A DNA stretch of 64,000 nt, taken from NCBI GenBank assembly GCA_021927905.1, contig BLLK01000020.1, positions 1,550,001-1,614,000 of the forward strand, read 5' to 3'. Positions 1-10,707 of the stretch are shown here, piece after piece. Source of the DNA: Chaetoceros tenuissimus (Eukaryota; Bacillariophyta; Thalassiosirophyceae; Chaetocerotales; Chaetocerotaceae). Made by a program: the position numbers and the translations under genes. Numbering within the stretch: position 1 is the first letter of the stretch; the number at the start of each line of letters is the position of its first letter. The notes beneath the pieces were generated by a model, which saw nothing but the letters and a program-made list of their open reading frames with translations, made no database searches and was not told the DNA's origin.

Positions 1-775
1 CAATCAAACTGTCAGGTACAGTAGCACTTGACTTATACATAGCCTGACTATTGCTCATTTTCCTATTCTTTTGTTCCTGTTCAGACATGACTGCTTGTTC
101 AATTTTGTCAGCTTGCTGTTTGTTTGAACTTTTGGCAATTTTCAATCCATGTTGAAAAGATTGAATACGACCAGTGGACTTATCAAAGAAGCCAGGCATA
201 GTGGATGACTTGCTCACTACACTTTTACTTTTTGGACTTTTGGTAGAAACTGATGTTTTCATCTTCAGTTGAGACGCAGTTTTTTGCTTTCGTGTACGTT
301 TCGAAGAGGTTGACTTTCCATTCTCCAAACTTGCCACAGGCGATTTATTAGCTTGTGCCTGTTGTATCAACGTAGCATCATCGTCGGAAAATGAGTCATT
401 GTACCCATACACCGACTCAAGTTTGTATAGATCATTCATATTTTTTTGAATCCGTGTATTACTTCGTTTCGGTTTACGTTGTTTCTTGTTTCCACCACTT
501 GACTTGTCTAACGATTCTTGTGTCGACTCTAGATAGTCTCTAAGTAAAACATCAGGATCTGTCACAGCTCTCAGTAATGTGCTAGACGAACACGGAGTAT
601 GCTGATGACTAGTAGTTGCGTCCACCGCATCTACAGTGATGAGATGCTGAGGTATATTTCTCTTTCTCACTGGCGAGGTTGCACAGGAAGAAGAAATATC
701 AGGAGCACCTATGAATGCATCTGCGCTTGGAAGACAAGCCACAGCTACTAACGCCAAAGCATTGAATCTACTCAT
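1..775 (-). CDS. Partial plastid-targeted basic protein, runs off left edge
   Basis: Reading from ATG at 773-775 the frame stays open to the window edge (258 codons). The N-terminus is a hydrophobic signal peptide ending ACLPSADAF, and the Ala-Asp-Ala-Phe junction fits a diatom bipartite plastid presequence. The rest is Ser/Lys/Gln-rich, low in hydrophobics, with a basic stretch (KKQRKPKRSNTR) and a short MPGFFDKSTGRIQSF segment. The last residues before the edge are VPDSLI. Leader plus disordered basic region would fit the N-terminus of a nuclear-encoded plastid sigma factor, but the conserved domains lie outside the window, so that is a guess. Seen: open frame and presequence. Inferred: plastid location. 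Confidence 0.6.
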   Translation of the reverse strand, partial: MSRFNALALVAVACLPSADAFIGAPDISSSCATSPVRKRNIPQHLITVDAVDATTSHQHTPCSSSTLLRAVTDPDVLLRDYLESTQESLDKSSGGNKKQRKPKRSNTRIQKNMNDLYKLESVYGYNDSFSDDDATLIQQAQANKSPVASLENGKSTSSKRTRKQKTASQLKMKTSVSTKSPKSKSVVSKSSTMPGFFDKSTGRIQSFQHGLKIAKSSNKQQADKIEQAVMSEQEQKNRKMSNSQAMYKSSATVPDSLI

Positions 776-1488
776 TTTTATTCTCCCCCTTTGTGATTTC
801 CTTGTTTGTCTTTTCTTGCAAGAATATGTGCGAGTGTAGGTCTCACAATGTTTTGATTCTTGTTCATCCATGATGTAGCTGTTGTGATATGGGCGATATA
901 CAAATATTTCCAGAAATTCTATGAAGCGCAGCAACCCTATATGTAGAAATTTATGAATATGGATACCGTGCAGAGAATGTTTGCGTCAGACTTTGTTAGA
1001 ACTGCAGAGAACGTTAGTGATTTCAACAATAGCTCGGTTGCATCTAATTGCTTTCTTTTCTTCTTTCTTTCGTCATCTTCTCTGCGTGTTTTTTCATTCG
1101 TTCAATCGCACTTACATCACTTTCGGCTGGATGATGACGAAAGCTGAATCCCTATCCGGTTGGTAAATTTTGCCAAATTTTCAAATTCAATGACTGCAGT
1201 CATTGACACTGAATTTCTTCACTTTTGTCGTGAAACCTCCTGCCTCTCTTCTAGAGGTGCGTTTTTCTTCCCTTTTTTGAAAAACGTTAGTAATGAAGTA
1301 GAACTTCTTTCTTATTCATTCCTCTAAATACCAAGCCATATTGAATAAGCCAGGTAAAATTTCCCTGAACTAAGCAGAAAAACGAAATCCGACAAAGGTT
1401 CTTGAAAATTGATTGCTGACAAGTCCTCAGGAAATTCTCTCAACAAACAGAAACTACCACTCCTCCTTTCTTACTTACAAAACAAAAC
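776..1488. other. Intergenic, divergent promoter region
   Basis: 713 bp between the divergent starts at 775 and 1489. AT-rich. Short open frames here have no recognisable features and I do not call them. It presumably holds both promoters; I see no clear elements. Confidence 0.5.
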
Positions 1489-1965
1489 ATGAATGCAAAC
1501 ATGCCTCGATCCTCAAGCTCAAAACTTATGAGCTCCATGTTCCTGATGCTTCTTCTTTGGAACCTTTGTTTAGTACATGTTGCATCTTTTACAACCATAC
1601 CACGACAGAGTACACAGAAACATTGTATTACAATTGATGCAGACACTCCATCAATGGAGAAATGTAAAGTCAAATCATGGGCTTTGGAAGCACATATGGG
1701 ACAGCAGTCCTTCAATAATTTCAAAGGAAGAACATCAACTTGTAGAGAAGGAGCTGTCATTCCTGAATTTGAACAAGTTTCAGAACTTCAACGAAGAATT
1801 GATGAAGGGATACATTATGAACATGAAGAGAGATATTATGATGTTCAAGAGGAGAATGTATTTGAAGATGTTACTTCTGTAAAAGGTGTCTTTTGCGGCT
1901 ACCGTGTTACACCAGAGGAAAAGTCGAGATTAAAGAGTGCCCATCCTGATGACCATATAATATGA
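1489..1965 (+). CDS. Hypothetical protein with plastid-type presequence
   Basis: 158 aa from ATG 1489. After a short Ser-rich start there is a hydrophobic signal peptide (SSMFLMLLLWNLCLVHV) followed by ASF, the A-S-F junction expected for diatom plastid import; an alternative reading is secretion. The mature part is acidic and has no domain I recognise; the most structured segment is near the end (GVFCGYRVTPEEKSRLKSAH). No intron is needed. The promoter is probably shared with the divergent gene to the left. Function unknown. The ATG start and presequence are seen; a small plastid protein is inferred. Confidence 0.6.
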   Translation: MNANMPRSSSSKLMSSMFLMLLLWNLCLVHVASFTTIPRQSTQKHCITIDADTPSMEKCKVKSWALEAHMGQQSFNNFKGRTSTCREGAVIPEFEQVSELQRRIDEGIHYEHEERYYDVQEENVFEDVTSVKGVFCGYRVTPEEKSRLKSAHPDDHII

Positions 1966-2600
1966 ACATATCAACATGGGAGGCATTGTCCGGTGAAACA
2001 GATGCTGGTGACAAAGATTTATCCTAGATGGAAACTTCACTCTACATAAATCTACTGAATTTATAATGCTTTTTCTGACAACAACTGCTCAAGATCTGGA
2101 ATAGAATAGTCTAGGAAGAAATTTGAACAAAGGAAAACGAGATTTTGCACCGCTTCTTTGACATCATTCAATAAATAGTAAAATAATGTACATCAATTTT
2201 AAACTTTTACTATACAGAGTTACTGTTTCATACTTGTATAATACTTCTTTACTGCGAATTCAATCTTCATCTCCTTCTTAGGTATTCACTGGTGATTACC
2301 TTATTGATATTGGTATGTTCATGTGGCAGCATTGCACTCGTTGTACTTAGTAAACTTTCTAGTAATCTCTTCCTTCCTTTCCTTTTTCTATCTATTTACT
2401 TCTTTTTTGAGTCGTTTGTTGAGTCGTGTGTGGTGAAAATCTCCTTTTTGTCTCATTTTTCTTCATCACTCACACAAATGCAACACAATTGTAACACGAG
2501 CAACCCTTCTCAAAAATCAAAAAACTCAATTACCTCTCTCATCTTCGTCTTTTCCAAATAAATAATTACACCTACCTCGTCCCTCTTTTTGAATTCAAGA
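1966..2600. other. Intergenic
   Basis: 635 bp holding the 3' end of the 158-aa gene and the 5' region of the sulfatase gene. The end nearest 2600 is pyrimidine-rich (tttctttt, ctcatcttcg), as often just upstream of diatom starts. No gene or RNA recognised. Confidence 0.5.
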
Positions 2601-4480
2601 ATGGGAGACATCGAAGTTGAGTTTGAAGAAGAACAGGAGGAAAATGAAATAGCCCAAGGCAAATTTGGAAAGATAAAGCAAAAGTATATATTGATTGTTG
2701 CTGGTGTTATATCTGGACTCATTATTGCATCTGTGATCGTTGTTGCTTCAACATCATCTTCACCACCTACAAACACTAATGAAGAGGGTGACCCTCGAAC
2801 TCCACCTAAGCAAGATTCGCCTTTTAGAGAATCTAGTAAAGAGAAACCAAACATACTTTTGATTCTAGCTGATGATCTAGGTGCCGGAGATATTCCATTT
2901 TATTTTAATTCAAGCTTAGTTGCTATGCCAAATTTACAAAAACTTGCAGACAAGGGATTGCGATTTACAAATGCGCATGCAACTCCTTTGTGTGCGCCAA
3001 GTCGCTACTCATTACTCTCGGGCAATTACCCACATCGAGGAGAAGAAAAATCAGGAACATGGTTTTTCAATGATGATCATGGCAATCAATTTCGTGGCAA
3101 TCAAAAAAGTATTGCAGAATTGCTGCAACAAAATGGATATCATACTTCAATGTTTGGAAAGGTAAGCTTCTTTGATCTGATTGAATGTGTATCCATTGTT
3201 TTCATGCATTTTCTGTACTAAATGTAACTTAGTGGCATCTAGGAGGTTCAGTACCATTAGTCTCACCAGGGAAAAGTAATCTCACGTTAATAGTAACAGA
3301 TGATAATCATGATTGGAGTCAAGCGTTTATACAAGGTCCACATGAAATAGGTTTTGATAAAAGTCTTGTAACCGCAGCAGGAATACAGCACCCACCATAT
3401 GCTTTCTTTCGAAATGGATTTTTAGATTCTCCACGAGAAGAAACTGTGTATTGGGAGGCTTATTCGGAACATGATATGCCATTTGGTACCTCCATTATAG
3501 GCAAAGATGGAGGGGAGGGGAAAAATGATTGGGATTCAACTGCATATAATATGATCATTGCAAATGAAACTATTGCATTTATTGATAAACATTTAGACGA
3601 AAGACCAGAGGATCCATTCTTCGTTTATGCTGCTTTGGGTGCTGTACACATTCCACATTCGCCGCCTGACTATGCTAGCGATGGAACAAAGATAAAAGGA
3701 AGCTATCCATCATCACATCTTGACATGGTTCATGAAGTTGACAAAATTGTAGGTACCTTGATCGACTCGATTGAAGAAAGAATGCTATCACGAGATACAA
3801 TAATTATATTTACTAGCGATAATGGAGGGTTGGGTAAATCCAAGAAGTTTGGACATGACGCTTCTGGCCCACTTCGAGGATACAAGGGGCAGGTGTATGA
3901 AGGTAAGTGAATGAAGAATAAAAACATTAAGCCACAGAGTGATGTCAAAAATGTAAATACTCATTACTGTGTATATAAAGGTGGTACAAGAGTACCAATG
4001 CTAGTCCGATGGGATGGGGAGTTTCCAGCGGGTGAAGTTATAGAAGGACTTGTAGGAATTAACGATTTATATGCTACTATAGCCGATATTACAAAAGTTT
4101 CAATACCCAATGAAAGTGCAGAGGATTCCATTTCTTTCAAATCATATCTTGAGCTATCTACGGAAGAGGAAATCCGGAAGTACTTGCCAACGTGGAAATA
4201 TACCTTTAGTAAGCCACAGCACTCATTACGAAGCAAAGATTATAAGCTTATTCACAAGCCTCACGATGACACAATTGAATTTTATGACTTGAAAAATGAC
4301 ATTGGTGAAACAATGGATCTTTCAGACGTTATGCGACATGGTGATGTAATGACTGAAATGTATGAAGAACTTGTTCGTCTCGGCCCGTGTGCAAGAGACG
4401 AAAATGGATTTGTGGATATTCGATACAAGAGCATTTGTAATTCCCAGCTGAACTTCCATTCTGCAACAGACTTCCCATAG
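2601..4480 (+). CDS. Membrane-anchored sulfatase (type II), 3 exons
   Basis: Hydrolyses sulfate esters. Exons 2601-3161, 3233-3902 and 3981-4480 join in frame to 576 aa. The ATG at 2601 replaces an upstream TTG. Residues about 28-52 form one transmembrane helix after an acidic N-terminus, so a type II protein with a luminal or extracellular catalytic domain is likely. The catalytic domain opens NILLILADDLG (metal-binding Asp pair). C131 sits in LCAPSRYSLLSG, the C-x-P-x-R formylglycine signature. Splicing exon 1 to exon 2 restores FGKWHLGG, and exon 2 to exon 3 restores GQVYEGGTRVPM, both hallmarks of family S1, which supports the introns. FTSDNGG supplies another metal ligand. Probable role: remodelling sulfated polysaccharides. 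Substrate unknown. Confidence 0.9.
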
Positions 4481-4617
4481 CTCAGATACTGTCGCCACAG
4501 CATGCTACTATACTGGAATATGACTATATTTATAGAAATAGGAACTAAATTCAAACAACTATAAAGATCGGAATGCAACATGGTGAATGAAAATTGTTTG
4601 CTTATCTACTTTTTCAT

Positions 4618-5748
4618 CTAATTATCACCATCTAGGCTAGGATCCCCAGTTGCTTTTGCAAATTTTTTTTCCACTTCTTCTGGGCCCATTCTGTACACTT
4701 TGCCACAGAAATCGCATCTAGCTTCGATCTTTTCTTCGGATGCCAATATTTTGTCAATCTCGTCTCTTGGAAGCAGTCTTACAGCTCTAAATAGCCTATC
4801 TTCACTACACTCACAATTCAGTTCAGGTTTCACTTCTTGCAATACCTTCAAGTCTAAGCCATCTAGAACTGTTTTACAGATATCCAATGGCGTTCCTCCA
4901 TTCAAAAGAAGACCTGCAGGCATAGTATCAGTTCCATCCATCTCCACAATTTTTCCTAGGTTTGCTTCCACAACTTTGGCTGTTTCATCAGTGCACCCAG
5001 GTAGCTGTTCAACAATATATCCACCTGCAGCGGTACATAGAATGCCAGTATATTTCGAAGCTGCTGCAAGAGCACATGCACGTTGTTCACTATCAGCAAG
5101 GTAAATTCCTACATCACGATCAATGTCCCCATGTTCAATCGCTGTCACTCCATTGTACGGTCTTGGCCATGATGGGTGCATCTTAACTACTTGACAAGTT
5201 CCCCTGCCAATAGCTTCCGAAATATGAACATCAGCAAGACTTGGATTTCCTACATATCCACGAACCTTTCCAGTACCATCTGCAATACTGACAACACTAC
5301 GGATAGGTCCATCACTTGCCATAGTAAGCTGAAAGGTTTGTTCTGCCTGCATACCATTTGATAACAAAAGTCCACATGCCATAGATCTTGCAAGGGCATC
5401 AGCAGGAGTAGGGTTCAAAGTTTGCTGAATCATAACATCATTTACGAGATTTCGAATGGTACATGCTGTTACTTTGATTTCGCCGTTTCCAGATATACAT
5501 GCTAGTAATTGATCATCCAAGTTGTTCTCATTTTTGTATTGTTCAAGCTCTTCTTCAGTTGCTGCAGTCATACAAAGCTCAGTCTTTGATGCAAGAGACT
5601 TGGAGAGAAATGAATCTTTTTGAAAAAGAAATCTAGCTCTTCCATCACGAGCAGATTTAGAAAGAGTTCTTCGAGAAACAGAGAACGCAGCAGTTAGTGA
5701 GCTTCTGAGGATGAGAGTTTGCAATATCATTGCGACAGAGATCTTCAT
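4618..5748 (-). CDS. hslO: Plastid Hsp33-type redox chaperone
   Basis: 376 aa, no intron. Hsp33 is a holdase chaperone switched on by oxidation when it releases zinc and forms disulfides. The core domain starts near LLACISGNGEIKVTACTIR, with typical TPADALARSMACGLLLSNGM and DGPIRSV-like segments. The C-terminal zinc switch is complete: C-x-C in NCECSEDR and C-x2-C in RCDFCGK, the four expected ligands. The N-terminus is a signal peptide followed by TAAFSVSRR, an A-A-F junction that points to the plastid. Length is right for bacterial Hsp33 (about 290 aa) plus presequence. It converges with the sulfatase gene (137 bp between stops). A cyanobacterial or plastid origin is likely. Confidence 0.92.
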   Translation of the reverse strand: MKISVAMILQTLILRSSLTAAFSVSRRTLSKSARDGRARFLFQKDSFLSKSLASKTELCMTAATEEELEQYKNENNLDDQLLACISGNGEIKVTACTIRNLVNDVMIQQTLNPTPADALARSMACGLLLSNGMQAEQTFQLTMASDGPIRSVVSIADGTGKVRGYVGNPSLADVHISEAIGRGTCQVVKMHPSWPRPYNGVTAIEHGDIDRDVGIYLADSEQRACALAAASKYTGILCTAAGGYIVEQLPGCTDETAKVVEANLGKIVEMDGTDTMPAGLLLNGGTPLDICKTVLDGLDLKVLQEVKPELNCECSEDRLFRAVRLLPRDEIDKILASEEKIEARCDFCGKVYRMGPEEVEKKFAKATGDPSLDGDN

Positions 5749-6189
5749 TGTTTCTGATTTTAGATAACTTATGTTTCCTTGATTTTTTTTTTCAACGGAG
5801 ATAGTGGATACACTTCAATGATACTTGGAACAATTCAGCTGAATCAGATGTGTTTGATGAGGAGAGAAGAAAGGAGAGAGATGCGAGATGAAATTGATGG
5901 CGGAGGAGAAAGCTTAGAATACGCACGTACTAAAATACACTTTTTTTAAAGTGTCAAAAAGATCTGTCCACACGTCATTGGCATAACAGATACTCTAGCT
6001 AAAAGCGATAAGCGATAGCAATAATGCAATAATATAACTACTTAGTATTCAATAGCAAAAAGTACACTCACCTGTTGACACTTAACGTAAACCCTATATA
6101 GCAAAGCGCAAAGCAATGGCAGATAATTGTATCTAATAGCAAAAAGTACACAAGTTCTGTTGACATTTTACGTAAACCCTATAATTATC
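5749..6189. promoter_or_regulatory. Divergent promoter with duplicated 48-bp block
   Basis: 441 bp between the divergent starts of the Hsp33 and methyltransferase genes. A block at 6051-6098 recurs at 6135-6183: both run from AATAGCAAAAAGTACAC through TGTTGACA and TTA/AACGTAAACCCTATA, with a few mismatches. The second copy ends 7 bp before the methyltransferase ATG, so it may hold that gene's transcription start. Confidence 0.5.
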
Positions 6190-7449
6190 ATGAATAGAAT
6201 AGCTCTGATTCTAATACTTCAAAATCTCTGCAATCTAGTGTCTGCAGTTGATGAATCCCCTGAAGCGCTTTATCGAAGAACAATCAAAGAATGGCGGACA
6301 AAAAGATCTTATGAACCTTGGATGAAATACGGAGATGACCTCCTTGAAAAGTTCGATACATCTAGCAATAGGCTGGAAATAGTAGGAGGTTTTGAAGAGG
6401 GTGTGCTTGCAATAGAGAAGGCAACCGTTGCTAGAGGAGAAGCAGATAATAAAGAAAGAGACATAGCTTTATCGAAATTATACTATGGATATGGATACGT
6501 TCTTATGGAATTGGATGCAAGTGAATGTCAATCATTGGCATTAGATCCTCACACTTTGCTTATTGGTGCTGAAACAGTATCTAAAAATGATGAACCTAGT
6601 ACTGACTTGTGTCTAGAGAATGCCGAAAATTCTTTAAGAAATGCTGTAACTCTCGATGCTACAAATAAAGTTGCTGACGATTTATTGCAAAGGATAACGG
6701 GTATGGATTCAGTTCACAAGAGAAAACCAAAGGAATTTGTGGCAGAATTATTTGATAGTTTTGCTGATTCCTTTGATGAAAAATTATTGGATGGACTACA
6801 GTATAAGGTACCACAAATGATTGGAAAATCTGTGTTGAAACTTGGTGATAAATTCGAAAATGTATTAGATGCTGGATGCGGAACTGGTCTTGCTGGTAGA
6901 TTCCTCAAGCCATTGGTACAAAATGTCATGGTTGGTGTCGATGCTTCTCAAAAAATGTTGGATATTGCAGAAAAGTGCACTGTGAGTTCAGGGTGCGGAT
7001 TGAAGGACACAGATGAAGTCGAAGCATCAGACAAGACACCACTTTATGATGATTTACTTGTGTTGGATTTGGAAGATATGAGTATTGAGAACACGCTCAA
7101 AGGAAAGGGTGACGGATTTGATCTAATAGTGGCAGCCGATGTATTCGTCTACTTTGGAAGTCTTGCGAACGTTTTGAAAACATTTTCCAATATTTCTACT
7201 AAAGGTTCGAAATTAATCTTTACAGCAGAAAGAGCAACAGAAGAAGAAGCGCCACTAGGATGGAGATTATTGTCATCAGGTAGATTTGCACATACTAAAA
7301 AGCATGTGGTAGAAGCTGCAGCAGCTGTCGGCTATGAACTGACTTTGTATCAAGAGATTGTTCCTCGTATGGAAAAAGGAGAAGAAGTCCAAGGGCACAT
7401 GTTTGGTTTCGCTCTGTCTAATGCGTCTTCTGGAAACAGTGAATTATAA
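6190..7449 (+). CDS. SAM-dependent methyltransferase with signal peptide
   Basis: 419 aa from ATG 6190 (the longer frame opens at a TTG). The N-terminus MNRIALILILQNLCNLVSA is a signal peptide, so the protein enters the secretory pathway. The middle region has helical TPR-like character (LDATNKVADDLLQRITGM). Then FVAELFDSFADSFDEKL, typical of TPR-linked methyltransferases, leads into the class I fold: motif I NVLDAGCGTGLAGRFL, acidic VGVDASQKMLDIA, and a later FDLIVAADVFVYFG strand. All SAM-binding features are intact; the methyl acceptor is unknown. The gene converges with the SR-like gene (70 bp between stops). Confidence 0.85.
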   Translation: MNRIALILILQNLCNLVSAVDESPEALYRRTIKEWRTKRSYEPWMKYGDDLLEKFDTSSNRLEIVGGFEEGVLAIEKATVARGEADNKERDIALSKLYYGYGYVLMELDASECQSLALDPHTLLIGAETVSKNDEPSTDLCLENAENSLRNAVTLDATNKVADDLLQRITGMDSVHKRKPKEFVAELFDSFADSFDEKLLDGLQYKVPQMIGKSVLKLGDKFENVLDAGCGTGLAGRFLKPLVQNVMVGVDASQKMLDIAEKCTVSSGCGLKDTDEVEASDKTPLYDDLLVLDLEDMSIENTLKGKGDGFDLIVAADVFVYFGSLANVLKTFSNISTKGSKLIFTAERATEEEAPLGWRLLSSGRFAHTKKHVVEAAAAVGYELTLYQEIVPRMEKGEEVQGHMFGFALSNASSGNSEL

Positions 7450-7519
7450 AATAGAGTTATTGACTAGTCAAACAATATATATTTTAATATTATTCATATT
7501 GATATTTGATATTACATCT

Positions 7520-8161
7520 TCATCGTTTCTTATGATGTTTCTTATGCTTTCTCCTATGCCTTCTTCTAGAACGATCCGAATCGGAATCAGAATCACTTGA
7601 ATAATGCTTACGACGACTGGATTTACTACGCTTCTTGTGGCTCTTTTTTCGTCGGTTGCGATCTCTTCGCCGATCACGAGAAGAATCACTCGATGAATCC
7701 GAATCCGAGTCATCACTTGAAGAAGAATCATCATACTTTTTTCTCTTCTTTTTTGACTTTTTCCTCTTGTCATCTTTAGCGTTCACTTTTTCATCTTGTT
7801 GCTCCTTTTCTTCTACTTCAATGAATTCTTCTTCACTGGAACTGCTATCTTCTTCCAACATTTTTCTCACATCTGCCGAAAGACTACCTTCTTGTTGCTG
7901 TAAATCAGCTCGTCTCTTTTTGCCTGATTTAAGTCCAAGATACATTTTCGCCGTGAAATCATTGCCACTTCTGTCTTCTGTATTTTGAGATCTAGCAATT
8001 TGCATAAGAGTTTTTGCTTTCTCATCGTCCAGATCTTGTTGTGTATTGTTTCCTGCATTCTCTTCAGCATATGGATCGTGGCCGATGGCAGATTGCCAAA
8101 TGGCATGAGTCTTGAGACTGCCTGAAGTAGACATCCTATTGTTGTGTGGCATTCGCGGCAT
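7520..8161 (-). CDS. Ser/Arg-Lys-rich nuclear protein
   Basis: 213 aa from ATG 8161 (MPRMPHNNRM); the open frame continues upstream only to a GTG and that extension looks non-coding. The first ~100 residues are ordered and may be the conserved part (LKTHAIWQSAIGHDPYA, GNDFTAKMYLGLKSGKKRR). An acidic Ser/Glu tract follows, then a C-terminal third of alternating SD/SR and KKRKK/RRR runs ending KHKKHHKKR. That composition fits nuclear splicing or transcription cofactors. I do not recognise the N-terminal family. The pyrimidine-rich AG-like signals just upstream could mark a 5' UTR intron; unproven. Confidence 0.7.
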   Translation of the reverse strand: MPRMPHNNRMSTSGSLKTHAIWQSAIGHDPYAEENAGNNTQQDLDDEKAKTLMQIARSQNTEDRSGNDFTAKMYLGLKSGKKRRADLQQQEGSLSADVRKMLEEDSSSSEEEFIEVEEKEQQDEKVNAKDDKRKKSKKKRKKYDDSSSSDDSDSDSSSDSSRDRRRDRNRRKKSHKKRSKSSRRKHYSSDSDSDSDRSRRRHRRKHKKHHKKR

Positions 8162-8325
8162 CTTGAAGGTTGCTAAAACTCTGAATTTATTGTAGAAAGT
8201 GCGATGAGGGTGTAAAGTTTGAAATGTAAGTAATGGTAGGTTGATAAGTATACCTTGGAAAGTGATTAAGAAGAAAAGGTTGAAACAGTTTTTCAACAGT
8301 TCATGTTGTTGAAATTGATGAACTC

Positions 8326-8404
8326 GAGCGCCGCGCATCGCAATACACAATATCACAATACAGCTACAATACAGTATTTCTTACACGTCAACTGGTGTCA
8401 ATAG
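8326..8404. repeat. Inverted repeat, left arm
   Basis: Nearly perfect inverted copy of 8997-9078. Both arms run from GAGCGCCGCGCATCGC to CAACTGGTGTCAATAG when read in opposite directions; the only clear difference is a 3-nt insertion (ggt) in the right arm. The arms enclose about 590 bp. Confidence 0.85.
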
Positions 8405-8568
8405 CTAGGGATAAGACTTTTCACGACGTCAGCAAATTGTTAAATAAAACAAAACACTTTCGCTCATTATTTCAACAGGATACTCTATTGAAATCAATTC
8501 TTTTAAGATACAAGATATTCTTTACAAGAATTAAAATTACTTCTTACTCTTTACTACATTTTTGAGGT

Positions 8569-8781
8569 ATGATCTATCAACCTACGAGTATGCCTTCATT
8601 TTTACCAAAAGCCACAAAAGAAAGCTTATCATCACCCGATATTTTGCATTCAAATACTTCAATCACAGAAAATGGATAACAAAAGTACCCCTTATGCTTA
8701 TTCTATATCAAAAATTGGGTCCACCTACAAGCCAACAATGAAACCTGGTGATATCATTGAATATCGTGACTACCACTTCCA
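8569..8781 (+). pseudogene. Orphan coding-like fragment between inverted repeats
   Basis: Two short overlapping frames: one from ATG 8569 (36 aa, ending in TGGATAA) and one from ATG 8672 (MDNKSTPYAYSISKIGSTYK...), which reaches a donor-like CAGTAAGT at 8780. Codon usage looks coding but neither frame continues and I recognise no family. It could be a first exon of an unseen small gene, or a relic trapped between the inverted repeats. Low confidence. Confidence 0.25.
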
Positions 8782-8996
8782 GTAAGTTTTCTAATTTGAT
8801 TCTGCACAAATCTATTTGTCCGCATCAATTCTAAATTTTATAAATAGTTGTAAGATTGGAACTAGTCTTTTTTAATGATTTCTCGTGTGTCTGTATTTAA
8901 TAAGACTAGACTAGCGCTCTAATAGAGTATCCGGAGTAGATTTATTGCAAATCAAATGGAATCTAAATTTGTAAATGCGAAAATGTCAAATTGTCC

Positions 8997-9078
8997 TATT
9001 GACACCAGTTGACGTGTAAGAAATACTGTATTGTAGCTGTATTGTGATACCTATTGTGTATTGCGATGCGCGGCGCTC
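8997..9078. repeat. Inverted repeat, right arm
   Basis: Partner of 8326-8404, in reverse orientation. Carries an extra ggt in the middle. Together the arms could form a long hairpin. Confidence 0.85.
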
Positions 9079-9337
9079 ATGAACTCTAAACAAACTTAGT
9101 ACTCGTAAGTATCAAAGCTTATCCCTATTCACTAGAGGTTAATTGAAACATTCAGTAGGATCCTACTCTAATTCAAAAAAGTCGGATCAGGCAATAAAGC
9201 ACTTTTGAAAACACACACACTTTTTTGTATCTTCCTAATTGCTAATTGCATTACTACTATCTATTTGTTTGTACTTAGCAGCAAGGACCTACGTTTCTCT
9301 ACTCCTTTGACATCTCTTAAGGTTCATCTTTTATAAA

Positions 9338-10622
9338 ATGAGTGGGAAGTCAGCAGATACTTCATCATCAGGCGGTGCTCTATTGAACCAGCCAATCGTC
9401 TTGGACGTAGGGACAGCAACTACCAAAGCTGGATTTGCAGGAGGTGCCAAGCCAAAGGTGAGGAAATGATTTGAATTATTGACAGTATCCATTAAAGTAA
9501 CACATACAAGACTAACCTTACCATCATCTTTACCCTAATCAGGTGGTGATTGGCACTAAAGTAGGAAGAGCCAAACATACCCGCATCATGCCAGGAGGAG
9601 CACTCGAACAAGAAAATGTCGGACCATCATCCATGTTCATTGGCCAAAAGCTTGATCAACACAGAGGTGCATTCCTACTATCACACCCGATGGACAAGGG
9701 ATACATTCAAGAATCAAAATTTGACGAAATGGAAAAAATATTTGAACACATTTATCAGAAACAAAACCTCAATGCGAAATTGGATGAACATCCCGTTTTG
9801 CTCACGGAAGCACCTTTGAATCCTAAATCTCATAGAGAACAAATTGCAGAATTATTTTTTGAAACGTATCGTGCACCTGCAGTTTTCTTTTGTCCTCCTG
9901 CTGTTCTATCTTTATATGCTTCGGGAAGAGCTACAGGTGTCGTTTTAGATGTAGGTGAAGGGGTAACACATTGTGTGCCTGTGTATGAAGGGTATGCATT
10001 GAAACATTCCATTACCAGAAGTGATGTAGCGGGAAGAGACGTGACTAAGCACTTGCAATTACTTTTGAGGAAAAATGGATTGGCATTCACAACTACTGCG
10101 GAAAGTGATTTAGTAAAAACTATGAAGGAGGAATTGTGTTATGTGCAACAGGTTAATGCTAGCACTTCTGCAAAAGCGTCGAGTGCAACTGATGATGTAG
10201 CTGATGCAGTGTATCAATTGCCAGATGGACAGACTGTTAATGTTTCCAGTGAAAGACATTTAGCATCAGAGGTTCTATTTAACCCATCCATGATTGGATC
10301 TGAGGAATCGTCTGTGTCTTCAGCACTTGTAGACTCCATCATGAAATCAGATCTAGACCTTCGACCTACTCTTTTCTCCCAAATTGTTTTGGCTGGTGGA
10401 TCTACTTGTATTTCTGGTTTTGGAGATAGATTGTTGGCGGAAGTTAGAGGGAAAGCTCCTAGTCAAACAAGAATAAGAATATCAGCACCTCCAGAGAGAA
10501 TTCATTCAGCATGGGCTGGAGGCTCGATTCTTGCAAGTTTGGCTACATTCAAAAATATGTGGGTTACGAGATCGGAATATGAAGAGTATGGAAAAGAGAT
10601 TCTTCATAGATCAGGGATGTAA
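9338..10622 (+). CDS. ARP1: Actin-related protein 1 (centractin)
   Basis: ARP1 forms the short actin-like filament of dynactin, the activator of cytoplasmic dynein. Exon 1 is 9338-9457 and exon 2 is 9543-10622; the 85-bp intron (GTGAGG..CAG) is phase 0 and gives 399 aa. The nucleotide-binding start PIVLDVGTATTKAGFAGG is complete across exon 1. ARP1-like stretches follow: HPVLLTEAPLNP, GVVLDVGEGVTHCVPVYEGYA, DVAGRDVTKHL, LAGGSTCISGFGDRL and a C-terminus ASLATFKNMWVTRSEYEEYG that matches centractin better than conventional actin. Conventional actin's near-invariant N-terminus is absent. It converges with the myosin gene (85 bp between stops). Confidence 0.85.
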
Positions 10623-10707
10623 TACTGGGTTATAGCTATTTCTCTTTTTATAAGATTTATTTTAACCCTAATCCCTCATAATTATAATTTTGGCCGAATT
10701 GTTTAGC

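Larger units (their letters stand above)
8405..9337. other. Intergenic region between divergent genes
   Basis: Contains the orphan fragment, the right repeat arm and the ARP1 5' region. A pyrimidine-rich stretch (tttctctactcctttgacatctctt) lies just before the ARP1 start. Nothing else recognised. Confidence 0.5.

Noticed and set aside
2292-2561. 89-aa hydrophobic frame before the sulfatase gene
   Set aside because: Pyrimidine-rich 5' region read as codons; ends just before the sulfatase start and has no domain.
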